Under the pieces are notes generated by a model. The model saw only the letters and a list, made by a program, of their open reading frames with translations, was not told the DNA's origin and did no database searches. Below, in pieces: positions 36,700 through 47,465 of a stretch of DNA of 53,072 nucleotides. The position numbers and the translations under genes were made by a program. Within the stretch, counting starts at the first letter, position 1; the number at the start of each line of letters is the position of its first letter. The stretch comes from Globomyces pollinis-pini (lineage: Eukaryota; Chytridiomycota; Chytridiomycetes; Rhizophydiales; Globomycetaceae), in contig MU621200.1 in assembly GCA_025399215.1 (NCBI GenBank), positions 1 to 53,072 of the forward strand. Direction: 5' to 3'.

Positions 36700-38292
36700 A
36701 TGGAATCAGAAAATATCGCACTATTCGTTCAAATCACTGGATCAGATGTTAAAAATGCACAGGATTACCTTGATGTATAAAATTACTAAATATCATTGAT
36801 AATTAGTTTGCTGGTGGGGACTTGGATCAAGCAGTGACTTTGTTTATGGAGTCTGGATCACAGTCTTTAACTCATTTAAACAATGACAATCAAAACTTCT
36901 CAAATGATGATATGGATGATGATGTTCAGATTATCTCGGAAAATACACGAGCACCAATTCCTGTTGTACGTGAAGTTTTAAATCCATCATTCCAGGGAAT
37001 AACTGGTCAGAGGATACCTTTCACTTCACCACTTTCTGCCTTGAATGCTCAGGGAACAGAATCACAAACAGAAGATGCTGTTTGGAGTGAAAATAATCGA
37101 TTGGCTAACCTTTTCCAACCACCATTTGACATTATGTATACGGGCAGTTTTGATATGGTAAGAGTGCTTTTCAAAACAAGAATATTTGTGATTTCATTGT
37201 ATATCCCAAAAAAAGCATATATCTTTGTGAATATGCATTTCAATTTTTACAAAGCAATACTGAACTTTTTAGGCTCGAGATATGGCACAAAGGAAGAATA
37301 AATGGTTATTGGTGACTATTCATGATCCCAGTGAATTTGCATGTCAAGCTTTGAATCGCGATTTATGGAAAGACAGTTCCGTCAAAGAACTAATCAAAAA
37401 GCACTTCATATTCACACAAGTAAATTCAATCCATTTTTAACAAACTTAGTTCAATGTCAATAGTCCCGATGGTCTAGAACATCGCAATTACTATCCTTAT
37501 CATAATTATCCATATATTGCCATAATAGATCCTTTGACTGGTACTGACATAAATAATCTCATTAAATTTTCATAGGAGAAAGAATGAAGCAATGGAATCT
37601 TCCCATAGCACCTGATACATTTGTAATTGAAGGTAATTTCAGATTGTGTTTAATTTTAGTTGAGGTAAGTAACTGTCAATCTAATTCTCTTCAAGGTTTT
37701 TCTATTAGATCATCAACCTAAAGTATCAGAATCTAAACCAGAAAAGAAAAAAAAGGTATCGAAATATACTCTTAATGAAAGGATGTAACAATGCTTAGCG
37801 AAGAAGAACAGTTAGAATTGGCAATACAAGCGTCGATGGGTAACAATAGTGAGGCGGTTGACATGGATGAAGATGTTAAAGTCGTTGAAGAAGTATCACT
37901 TCCTCTTGACCCAGTGTCTAGTAAATCTTTAAAATATTCATTGATTTAGAATTTAAAAACATTAAAGCAGTTCAAAGTGTAGAAACTACTCTCCCTCCCG
38001 CACAATCCACAAGAATACAAATTCGATTTCCTGGTAATACTTTTAAAATTCATATCACAGACGGCAAAAGAGTTGTACGTAAATTTGAAAAGGTTGCAAA
38101 AGTTGTTCATATATTTGAATACATCAAATCAGCTTATCCAACAGAGTCTGAAAAACCATTTGATGTAAGATCCACTATGATTTTTAATCCACGTAGCTCT
38201 TTAATGTACGAGACTCTCTACTACAACATTTGGACTTGACTTTGGTAGAAGCCAAAGTGGAGGGTTGCTCATTGACCCTGGATTATATTTGA
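36700..38292 (+). CDS. UBXN7/Ubx5-like UBA-UAS-UIM-UBX protein, 10 exons
   Basis: Exons 36700-36774, 36807-37157, 37273-37419, 37450-37540, 37576-37632, 37660-37664, 37696-37755, 37782-37920, 37950-38164 and 38197-38292 give 411 aa. Order of parts: UBA-like helix bundle (FAGGDLDQAVTLFME); UAS thioredoxin-like region (KNKWLLVTIHDPSEFACQAL, NYPYIAIIDPLTG); a UIM (EEEQLELAIQASM); and a UBX domain (TRIQIRFPGN, then the second strand set ending VRDSLLQHLDLTL). UBXN7 recruits p97/Cdc48 to ubiquitylated and cullin-bound substrates. Most introns are 26-35 nt; one is 115 nt. The model needs a 5-nt microexon at 37660, the least certain point. Confidence 0.85.
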
Positions 38293-38398
38293 ATGATCTA
38301 TTCAATAATTGCGTGAATCAATATACACTATATTTGCTCTTGAACTTTTCCAATTTAAATAACTTTTTATTTGTAAGGCATTCAAAAGTATATCATAA

Positions 38399-39676
38399 TT
38401 ACTTTGGTAAAGTCTTCACCTTTTCATTATATAATTTTTCAGCATCAGACCAAACCGAACTTGCATGTCGATCCTTCAAAGCAAGTAAAGATGGTAATAA
38501 ATCTGCCGAGAACATATCGCTGGCTTCTCTAGGCAAAAGAGTTGGTAAATGATCAATGGCGATGACATCTACAGGGCTATAAAAAAAAATTAGCAATATG
38601 TCAATGATTACTTTGTTTTGGATTGAACATTGATTAAAGGTTTGTCAAAGGTGGTTGCACCAAAATATACAGGAATAGGATTGTGTGGATTGGTAGCATC
38701 ACAACTGACATCAGACACTACAGACAATTTTTTAGGTCCATCCAACATTTCCTTGGTCAAGAAAGGAGGAATTGGCTTAGATAAGTAGATACAATTAACA
38801 AAAATATCTTGCTCCAAGATTTCACTAAAAGGACCTCCTTTAGCTGTCTCTGCCATATCCCATTCAACAATTTTGGAACTACCAATTAGTACAAATATGA
38901 CAATCTACCTATCGATTCCGGCTTTCTTTGCGAAATCTGTTGCACCAGTACCACATCTTCCTTTTGCACCCATGACCATCACAGATGGTGACTTTCCACT
39001 CTTTTCCAACGCTTCAGCTAACCTTTTCTTGGTATGAGAAATCAGCAATGCTTCATTCGGATAAGGATTAATCTTTGGATAAACTCTAATTAAGATAAAT
39101 GTTATTCAAGTATTACTGATTTGGGGTTAAAATTTGGTGTGCCCAAACATCCAGACCAACAGCACAACCAGCAAATCCAGCATAATAACCATAAGCAGCA
39201 ACTCGTCGATTATTCAACATCAAAAATTCAATATCTAATAAAAGTCCATTTCCACGAACAAACTATCGATATAAGTAATACAATGATCATACTCTTGATA
39301 AAACATCTGCCCAACCATCCTGTTCTTTGTAACAATGAGCAAACATAATATGAGTATGATGAAGTGGAGAATCATCATTTTCAGGCAATTCTTTTAAACC
39401 AATGATGTAAGCATCTTTAGGAGCACTTCTCCAAGTACCTTTTTCCACCAGCGTACAACCAACACTATAAAAGAGTAAGAAATGACCATCAAAATAGATA
39501 CGAAGTAAATTCATCATCTTTAAAGATACGTTGATTACACTTTTCCACGGTGATAGTGAAATCTTTCATTAAGAATGAATGTTACCATTAGCAAGTAGAG
39601 TTTTTGCGATTGAAGGAGTTAAAGCAGATCTTGCTTCATTGAGTTTAGTTTCAGCACGTAACCAAAGATGAACCAT
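38399..39676 (-). CDS. LYS1: saccharopine dehydrogenase (NAD+, L-lysine-forming), 7 exons
   Basis: Exons 39676-39586, 39562-39502, 39464-39293, 39262-39117, 39085-38909, 38878-38612 and 38576-38399 give 363 aa; introns are 23, 37, 30, 31, 30 and 35 nt. Landmarks of fungal Lys1: [63 protein letters not shown] (dinucleotide site); [34 protein letters not shown]. It catalyses the last step of the alpha-aminoadipate lysine pathway, a strong marker for a fungus. The gene converges on the UBX gene with about 100 bp between stops. Confidence 0.95.
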
Positions 39677-39998
39677 TTTGAATGAAATCACGAGAGAATT
39701 TGGTTTAATTTATACCATTGAATGAAAGCCACATCAGAGATTCAAGACACCGATATCACCAGAAGTAACCATTAACATCACCATATAAATTACTATGGAT
39801 AGTTGTTGATATCATCAAAGAGTTACTTTTGACATCTACTTTAACTTAAGAATACTTGGGTTTTTTAATTGTCACTAGATTGAAATGTAATTCATAATTG
39901 TACTTTGAAGGTTGTTTATATTTTCATGCTTGTCATTATCATTTACAGTATGTTATGAGCAGCAATCATAAAAGTTTTTATTTTCTTGATCAATTTCA
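39677..39998. other. divergent promoter region between LYS1 and LSM6
   Basis: About 320 bp separates the two divergent starts. No strong element stands out; AT-rich. Confidence 0.5.
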
Positions 39999-40316
39999 AT
40001 GGATGTACAAAAACCTGCAGAGTTTTTACAACAAGTGATTGGAAAAACTGTCTTAGTAAAACTAAATTCTGGAATCGAGTATAGAGGTATAAATCTACCT
40101 TTAATTCTTATTGTAGGAACTATGTCTTGTCTAGATGGATACATGAAGTATGTTATCTTGATCATTCACTCTTTAGTATCGCATTAGAAAACACTCAAGA
40201 ATATGTTGATGGTGATATAACAAATGAATACGGGGATTGTTTTATTCGTGGAAATAATGGTACTTGAATTCAATGGATTGACAATAGTATTATTCATTAG
40301 TGCACTACCAGAGTAA
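39999..40316 (+). CDS. LSM6: U6 snRNA-associated Sm-like protein LSm6, 4 exons
   Basis: Exons 39999-40086, 40117-40147, 40177-40259 and 40288-40316 give 76 aa, typical for LSm6. Introns are 30, 29 and 28 nt. Sm1 is FLQQVIGKTVLVKLNSGIEYRG ... CLDGYMNIAL, and Sm2 is FIRGNNVLFIS. LSm6 is in the LSm2-8 ring on U6 snRNA and the LSm1-7 decay ring. Two of three junctions fall inside near-invariant sequence (YRG|T and YMN|IAL), making this gene a firm control for the short-intron calls. It ends 47 bp from the convergent DUF3128 gene. Confidence 0.96.
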
Positions 40317-40363
40317 GAGTATATTAATAAATGTTTTGATTCCCAATTCCAACAGCCGGGTTT

Positions 40364-40768
40364 TTAAATTGGAGGAGGAAAGTTCTCCAATGGTTTCTCT
40401 CTTAGCTAAGGATAAGAAAATATCAACCATTACATCCCAAACATCCAATGAAGGCCTTTGTGTAGTTTTGGCTAAATCATTCTCCAATTCTCTTTTCACT
40501 ATCGCATCCTAACATCAGTTTACTACCACTTTAAATACATGGGCATCTTTTCTAGACATGGCTTTGGTAGAAACACAGAATGTTAGTTCAGACTGCAGTC
40601 TACTACAATCCTTTATTTTCCCATAACGATAATAATAAGTCATTTGAGGTGAAATCGCTAAAGAAATGAATTGAACGATAGGATACTATAGCAAAGTTGA
40701 AGCTTATCGAATGCTGTCATTACACTGCAACTTCGTAATTCCTCTTTATCTTCTACTGTCTCTGGCAT
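40364..40768 (-). CDS. DUF3128/Emi1-like small protein, 4 exons
   Basis: Exons 40768-40687, 40657-40539, 40508-40434 and 40405-40364 give 105 aa; introns are 29, 30 and 28 nt. The pattern matches DUF3128 (yeast Emi1/Emi2 family): SCSVMTAFDKLQLCY with two Cys, YYYRYGKIKDCSRLQSELTFC with two Cys, then a helical tail ending VWDLREKP. The paired Cys spacing resembles twin CX9C-type small mitochondrial proteins. Biochemical role is not established. Convergent with LSm6. Confidence 0.8.
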
Positions 40769-41078
40769 TTTGTTCAAAAGAAAATTTCAAAGTGTGTTAA
40801 CGTGAAGTGCTAAACAAGAACGAAGAGTGAGTTCATTGTATCCATTTATCTGTCAAGAATAGGATTGAGAACCATACGGGATTATACATTGGAAACCAAA
40901 GGGATGATGGATGCCTGTTGCATTGCGAAGTGACTCTGAATCAGTACAATCCTACAATGTTTTGCTTACTATATCACAGAGAAGAAGCAATTCCACTATT
41001 TGGGTTCTTGGTGCCCTGTGATTGATTGTCAATCCAAATGTATTGGGACCAAATCGTTTCAGTATTAAAATTATTAAC
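40769..41078. other. divergent promoter region, no other feature seen
   Basis: About 310 bp between the starts of the DUF3128 gene and the F-box/ankyrin gene. I see no conserved element. An upstream in-frame stretch before 41079 lacks an ATG. Confidence 0.5.
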
Positions 41079-42616
41079 ATGGGCAACCAAACGATAGAGA
41101 GTCTGCCATACGATGTACTAATGATCATAACCGAATATTTAAATATTGATGACTATTGGTCCCTTCAACTTTCCAGTATTCATTTCAATCTGCCCAGCAA
41201 ACCATCCCTATGCTGGAACAATTACATGAATTCAGTGGATATCGTGAATCCATCTAATCTACCAAACTTTGTTTATTCAAACTATTTTACACCAAAGTTG
41301 GATGTCTTTAAAGATTTTAAATTACAGACCTTACTCTTTCATCGTCAATACACTATATTGGAATATCTGTTGGACAAAAACAAATTAACAATTGAATTTA
41401 AGCAATTACTCTTTGAACAAACGATTCTTGAACAGAATGATTTATGTTTTCGATTATTGGAAGATAAAGATATTGACTTGAACAATGAATTGATTCCATT
41501 ACAGAATGCTTCCAAAGTTGGAAATTTGAAAATATTAAAGGAAATATTAACTCGTACTAATATTGATCCATCTACAGACAGTAATATTATTGTCAACAAT
41601 ATAGTTCTCAATGGACACCTAGATTGTTTGAAATACCTACTACATGATGATCGAATATCATTTTCAAATACTTTATTGTTGGCAACTAAATATTGTCAAA
41701 TAGAGTTGGTCAAACTCTTATTAACATTACCTATTGTAGACTTACATAATGCAATATTGATATCATGTCATTACGAGTTCAATCAAATTACAGAATTATT
41801 ACTTTTGGGTATATTTACATCAAACTAAATCTTTTTAGATGATCGTACTAATATTGATTTTGGGGTAGAAAAATCATTATTGTATGAATTTGACAATATC
41901 CTTCTATATTATCTTACGCACCGCATTATAGATATATCACTAAGTTGGATTGAAAAATTATGGATTTATTGTTGTTCAAATGGACTATATACTCATATAA
42001 AGTTATTGCTATGTCATGATGAATTAGATCCTACCATAAAATCTAATCGAGGGATTCGTTTAACTTCATCACGTCAACATCATGAATGTATGAAATTATT
42101 ATTACAAAATGAAAACATATTCAATCATGATCATGGTAGTTTAATTCAAATTGCAATCAAAGATGGTTTACCAATGTTACTTGAAGCAATTCTAGATGAT
42201 GATAGATTACAACAAAAAAGATTAACTATTAATTTGTTCAAGTTATCAATTCAATTAAATCATTTGGATTGTTTTAAAATCTTATTAAATGGTAAATAAC
42301 TATAAATGATTGAATGATAGATGGAAGAATAGATATCAATCAACAACAAGATGAATATTTAATGGATTGGATCATCAAACATAACTATATCAAAGCATTA
42401 AAAATCATTTTAAAAGATTCAAGAATACAAAATAAATCCAATGGATTATTAATATCAATATCAAAAAATCATACAGAATGTTTAACCATTTTATTAAAAA
42501 ATGAATTAAAGATTGAAATGACTTTTTTAAATCGATTAATGGGGAATTGTATTCAACTTGGAAATGAAAAGTGTCGATTGATTATTAGTCAACATTTGGA
42601 TGATTGTTTAAAGTAA
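41079..42616 (+). CDS. F-box plus degenerate ankyrin-repeat protein, 3 exons
   Basis: Exons 41079-41808, 41839-42291 and 42321-42616 give 492 aa; introns are 30 and 29 nt. The N-terminus (ESLPYDVLMIITEYLNIDDYWSL) fits an F-box. The rest is repeats of roughly 30-35 residues with the pattern ...HLDCLKYLLHDDRIS, HHECMKLLLQNE, HLDCFKILLN, HTECLTILLKNE, weak ankyrin-like helical pairs. F-box proteins are substrate receptors of SCF ubiquitin ligases. Such F-box/ankyrin proteins often belong to expanded lineage-specific families. The start was taken at the first ATG (41079), directly before the F-box. Confidence 0.75.
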
Positions 42617-42768
42617 TAAAGTAATTCATATATTAAATATTCAATTTGTTATTCTATATACTTGTCTTGCTTGTAGTATATTGATTGACCCTCTTTTCAA
42701 GTGATTATTGATTGGTATTTAACAGTACAAGTGATGATCCAAAGATCTTATCCAACTGGTTAGTCCAA

Positions 42769-43693
42769 TCATATAACAGCATGAACAGTCGCCTTTTTAT
42801 CAAATTTGATTTCGCGTATTGTTTGAAAGATTCTGGTATATAGATAAACCATAAATGGGTAATATGATAATGCAATTGCATATCCTAATTTACAAATTTG
42901 ACTTTGATACCCTGTCAAATCTGATTCCCTATAAGATGTTTCTACCATCACATAAAAGCTAGAATCTAATTGTTAATCTACCATTTTTTACCCAACATGG
43001 TTAAACTCCAAAATAAGATAATATATCGAATGGTTTTTTGATACTGTGATTTAATTTCTGTACTGCTACTCTTTTTTTTGGAAAATATATACATTTTGTA
43101 TGAAATAAATGAACATTGAATGGTAATTACAAAAAATCCTATCAGATAGTATAATGGTGTTCCATATGAATACCACTACTATTAAACTATAATTAAAAAC
43201 CTTTGCCAATAATTCTGTCCATGGTATTAAACCAATCAATAACTTTACTAGATATCAATGAAATTATTGATTTCTTACCACCACCAGTACTGAACGCGAC
43301 TATAATCTCGACTATTTGCACCAGGGTAATTACCTTATCCGTGAATTGTGGTGCTATTGATTGGAGCAATCGCAGCATTTCCATATCAGCTAACATCATG
43401 CATAATACATAGAAAAAGTCGGGCCAATTGGTCAAGACTAGATAAATCTGATGAACTCCAATGGTGGTTCTTCCAGGTAAATTGAATTGTATCAATTGAT
43501 TTGCTACTATCAGTAGAGACAAGCAAATCAATATGAGCAGTATCTTCTGATAGGCACGAACAGCCGGTTGTCTGTAAAACTTGACAAACTTTGATACAGT
43601 ATGCCAAAGTCCAAATGATAAAGATATTGAGCAGATAATATTAGCAACTATATATGCTTTGTTGTAGTTGCTTTCATTGAATTCCAATAACAT
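42769..43693 (-). CDS. seven-transmembrane (GPCR-like) protein, about 3 exons
   Basis: First exon from ATG 43693 encodes four hydrophobic segments (IVANIICSISLSFGLW; ILLILICLSLLIVANQLI; IYLVLTNWPDFFYVLCMML; VITLVQIVEIIVAF). The next carries two more (LYYLIGFFVITIQCSFI; YIILFWSLTML), and the last (after a 26-nt intron near 42965-42990) one (YAIALSYYPFMVYLY). A charged loop with KKK lies between segments 5 and 6. Seven spans fit a GPCR-like receptor of unknown family. The first junction, near 43170-43250, is uncertain: the frame needs an intron ending at a TAG near 43178, and the donor is ambiguous. There is no ATG upstream of 43693 before an in-frame stop. Confidence 0.55.
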
Positions 43694-43831
43694 TGCCAAC
43701 AAAATGATGTCATTTCCTTCAATAAAATCACCTACCCAATGAGATATTTAATTGAATGATACACGACAAAAAATACTACAACAGAATCTATGCTATGCTT
43801 TAATCTGCATGGATTGTTTATTACAAGAAAA

Positions 43832-44717
43832 TTAAAACTTCATGGCATGTGGGAATTGACCTTTGGAAAGAGCAAAGGAAGCATTCAAGTAAGCCTTAAG
43901 AGCTGGGGTTTTCTTGACGATAGCTAAAAGTTGAGTGTCAACTGCTTTTTGGTCAGCAACACGAGTTGGTTCAACAGTCTTCTTCTACAAATATTAGCAA
44001 TTGAAAGATTTTAGATAATTAAATGTAATAAAGTTCAATCAGAGTATAAGTTACGTGCATGTACAGCAGTGTGAGGTGCTGTATTAAACAAGAGGTGTCA
44101 GAATAAAACGAATTTTCATCAAGTTGAACATTGATAGATTTTAAACTTACATCTTTTCCTTCACCGAAAAGAGCTTCAGCAGTTGGTTTAACTTTAGCGT
44201 CTTTAGCAATCTTGAAGTAATCGTCGTTTAATTTAGCATCAACTTTAACTTTAGAGATATCGAGTTTGGTGGAGGTGGCAATGACGTAAGCTTGGTTAAC
44301 ACGACGAAGTGGGACACCGTTGATTTTGTGTGGTCCAGATACCAATAACAAACCGGATTCGAGTTGCTTTAAGAAAACAACACGTTTTCCCTTGAAACGT
44401 CCAGAGAGGAGGATAAGGACAGTTCCTGGGGTGATGGTAGCACGAAGGGTGGTTGGACGTTGAGTCTTTCTGGTCTTCTTTGGGACTGGAACATCATCAG
44501 CTTCGTAGAAACGTGGAGCCTTCTTGGTAGGGATGACTCGGGTTTTACCGTTCTTGGCACCACCAACCTTGACAGTTTTGGTGGTTGGAGCAGCCTTTGC
44601 TGGAGCAGCAGCAGCCTTTTTAGCTTTCTTGAACAAAGCTTTTTTGGCGTATGCTTGGGAACGAGACAAACGACTGATACCTGGGACGAGTGAAGGGTTG
44701 ACAGGAGCGTAAGCCAT
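43832..44717 (-). CDS. RPL6: 60S ribosomal protein eL6 (RPL6), 2 coding exons
   Basis: Exons 44717-44151 and 43984-43832 give 239 aa. Conserved: [76 protein letters not shown], and the C-terminal helix [15 protein letters not shown]. eL6 is a large-subunit ribosomal protein. The coding intron (43985-44150, 166 nt) is far longer than the genome norm and contains a C/D snoRNA candidate. Just before the ATG an acceptor-like TTAG (44720), with a GTAGGTC donor near 44886 on the same strand, suggests a 5'-UTR intron, as is common for ribosomal protein genes. Codon use is more GC-rich than in neighbours, as expected for high expression. Confidence 0.95.
44033..44129 (-). ncRNA. C/D-box snoRNA candidate inside RPL6 intron
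   Basis: On the minus strand a GTTCAAC / TTGAAC terminal stem (44123-44129 and 44033-44038) flanks a C box TGATGA (44116-44121) and a D box CTGA (44039-44042). An internal D'-like CTGA sits at 44098-44101. Size is about 97 nt. It lies in an unusually long intron of a ribosomal protein gene, the classic location for C/D snoRNAs. The guide stretch next to the D box contains GTAACTTATACT, complementary to AGTATAAGTTAC, which I recall as similar to a segment near the 18S rRNA 5' end; the target is unproven. A near-identical copy exists at 45656-45752. Confidence 0.7.
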
Positions 44718-45033
44718 TTCTAAAATAATTAGTGAACTGAATAATTGAGAAAAAATGTTGTATAATCCAAGAATCACATCCAAATTAAATTCAATCAAGA
44801 GTACTGCTATTAAAGTATAATATCAAAGCAGTGTATGCCAATGATGGATGGATGGATGAATCTCGATGGTTGTGATTGAGACCTACCTTCAAAATAATGT
44901 AAAATTCTAGTTGAAATTTTTTGCCAAAGTCTCCCCCAAGCGCCACACCAAAACTGGATTCAACTTTTCATGGAATCAAAAACATTGAACTTTAAGGGAG
45001 GAATCAGAGCAAAGATTCAGTTGAAAGCGACAG

Positions 45034-45215
45034 ATGAGAGACAATCGGATACGAATATTAACAGTTGTTTGTTATTAGACTATTGGTAGAATGAGAGACA
45101 ATCGGATACGAATATTAACAGTTGTTTGTTATTAGACTATTGGTAGAATGAGAGACAATCGGATTCAAATGTTTCTTATTAACAGCAGTTGCTTGTTGTT
45201 TGACTATTGGTATAG
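45034..45215. repeat. 57-bp tandem repeat, about three units
   Basis: Units beginning ATGAGAGACAATCGGAT start at 45034, 45091 and 45148, exactly 57 bp apart. The first two are essentially identical (each contains AACAGTTGTTTGTTATTAGAC). The third is diverged and slightly longer. It lies upstream of RPL6, outside any gene. Confidence 0.85.
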
Positions 45216-45600
45216 ACTTTTTATAACAGAAGTGTCTGCATTGCAAAATGGATTGTAATTCACACTAGCAAATTTACTGACTAGCACATTGAGTATAAGT
45301 GTGTATGTACATAAGCGAATTTAAATGGGTGCTTATCTCTATTATATGTGTTTCCATCACAAAGGTAATTAACTGCTTACTGTGGTTTGCAAGAACAAAA
45401 TACTTCATTACAATACTGAGTAAACAACATTTTATTGGAACGAGTATTTATTGAAATGAATAATAGACCACTTCATTTACCAATTACGCATGCGATACTG
45501 AGCAATATAGCCTCACCCCACGTTCCAAACAAGATTTCAATCATATCAATGGCCTGATTGAAGTTCATAGCAGTGCAACATACACATGCTTTGGCATTCC

Positions 45601-45960
45601 AACTATCTACAAACATTAGCAAAAGAACAACATTGAATTGTTAAATGAAGACATGGTTCAATCAGAGTATAAGTTACGTGCATTTACAGCAGTGTGAGGT
45701 GCTGTATTAAACAAGAGGTGTCAGAATAAAACGAATTTTCATCAAGTTGAACATTGAAAGGTAGTTGACTGAACTTACATCTTGTGGATCCAATTCAAAA
45801 GGAGAGTATTTATAGATCAACGATTAGAATATCATTTGGCCATGGCAGATGGATGGATAGATGGATGAAATTTTTGATCGTGTTGGTCACGTCAGAAATT
45901 TTGGTCTTTGAATTGTTTTATATGTCTATAAGGAGCGCCACACGTATATTTGAGATGGAC
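45601..45960 (-). pseudogene. RPL6-derived relic keeping intron and snoRNA copy
   Basis: The region repeats the RPL6 intron from acceptor-like CTACAAACATTAGCAA (plus strand, 45607) through the snoRNA to the donor-like AACTTACATCTT (45773). On its far side (45840-45960) it has short resemblances to the RPL6 5' flank (GATGGATGGAT-type run, AGCGCCACAC). The coding exon between is missing. It is either a decayed duplicate of RPL6 or a noncoding snoRNA host gene derived from it. No protein frame is conserved. Confidence 0.6.
45656..45752 (-). ncRNA. second copy of the C/D-box snoRNA candidate
   Basis: Almost identical to the RPL6-intron copy over 97 nt, with one clear difference (TTTACAGC against TGTACAGC on the plus strand). 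The terminal stem, C box (45739-45744) and D box (45662-45665) are all kept, while sequence just outside is diverged. Conservation restricted to the snoRNA body suggests it is still a functional RNA. Confidence 0.65.
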
Positions 45961-47420
45961 TTCATTTTATTAAAAGAAATCAATATCAAGAAGAATAAAG
46001 CAAAGTGATAATAAATAAATATTGAAGCATTGGTCGAATACTATTTTTAATCTGTTTCCAATTTTAGCAAGAGATGGGCTTCCTTCCATCTGAAATTTTT
46101 ACCATTTAAAGAAGTATTGGACATCTTAATTTGGGATGAAATTTAGCAGATTACTGATCGGTTAAATTGGCAAGATGTCTAATTACGATACTAGTTGGCA
46201 ATCAAGAGCCATTAACAAACAAAAACTAAATCATCCTGTTATGGTGTACACGGGTGTATGGAAATAGATTCCACTTCATCGTTACAAACGGGTCTTTGCA
46301 TTTAAAGCTCATGACCTAAAATCGGATACTTGACCTAAATCACCAAATGCGATATAAGTAGCAGCAATTTGTAAAAAGCGTTCTTAGTAAATCCTAATCG
46401 AGAGCGGGACATTTTAAGCGTAGTTGAATGGTGTATTGTTGGTTTAATATTGTTTGGAGTCCCTTGAGGTAGTGAATTGTTTTTTTTGGAGGATTGGAAA
46501 GAGGGCAGTGGCTGCACATTCCAAATCCAGTTTCATGAACCAACTGAGTATTAAAATTTTGTTTCAAAGGAATTAAAAAAAGTACAATCAGAACAACATT
46601 AAAAAAAGGATAAGTGAAAGTAAGAAATCAATGTAGTGTGGGTTTGAAGCACAAATGAGAACGGTCAGCACAAGCTTTGGCCGATACAACAGACCCAACT
46701 GAAAGACCCCACTGACAAAATACAAGCGGACTGGTAACTTTTCATTTCTGTGTTTCATTTCATTTATGGCAGACGCCTCTCAAACTTCCAAAAAAACGAT
46801 ATTGACGAAATTAAAAACCATGATGGAAATCCTCTATTATTCGTATGTACTTATGGGGCTGTTGTGCTGGCGAGGTAATGAATTGAAAAGTGTCTGGCTC
46901 ATAAACTCAAAAAAAAAGGATCCTTCATTCTATATCCGACGTCAATTCTTTCCTTTGGCGGTTGATCGTGAGCCCAACCTAATGCCAAAACCACTCATTG
47001 ATTCTTCAATTGGATCAGATAGATGTTCTGGTAGTATACAACTGAATCCAACTTTTGATAAGAGACCCATAATAGGTCTTGCCATTGCGAAATGAGGGAA
47101 TTTGTAACTGTTTGTGCTTCTGTGAAACAACTCTTTGAACACTGAAAAAAAAATCCAAGTGAGTTTTTGCAGCGCCTAAAAGCGAATTAAACCAATCGAT
47201 GAAATTCTTAATAAGTGGGAAAACTGTTTGAACATACAATCGAATTCTAGAAAGATTTTGAGCGAGCATTGTCCTCAAGGTGAGTCTTTGAGGTGAGTCT
47301 CTGGCTTTTTCGTTTCATAATTTTCATCCGATGGGTCAAAACCCCAAGTTTAGAAAGAGATCGCAATGTGTGTTACACCAAAATTGATGGTTATAGCAGG
47401 TTTCACAAAAGTTTGCATCT
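45961..47420. other. intergenic, no supported gene
   Basis: About 1.45 kb. ORFs of 60-110 codons occur on both strands (for example 46766-47095 on plus and 47015-47278 on minus) and overlap one another, with no recognisable family or convincing splice structure. I do not annotate them as genes. Confidence 0.45.
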
Positions 47421-47428
47421 TATAAAGG
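47421..47428 (+). promoter_or_regulatory. TATA box of MADS-like gene
   Basis: TATAAAGG about 45 bp upstream of the ATG at 47466; spacing fits a core promoter. Confidence 0.5.
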
Positions 47429-47465
47429 AACAATTCCCCCCAAATTTACTAAAACAAAAAAAATC

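Noticed and set aside
45784..46008. 74-codon plus-strand ORF
   Set aside because: Lies in the RPL6 relic flank; sequence is explained by the decayed duplicate.
46766..47095. 109-codon plus-strand ORF starting MADASQTSKK
   Set aside because: No family resemblance, no promoter signal, and it overlaps similar-sized ORFs on the other strand; composition is compatible with chance.
47015..47278. 87-codon minus-strand ORF, possibly a small membrane protein
   Set aside because: A splice acceptor-like run exists (about 47140), but no donor restores a convincing gene; overlaps the rejected plus-strand ORF.
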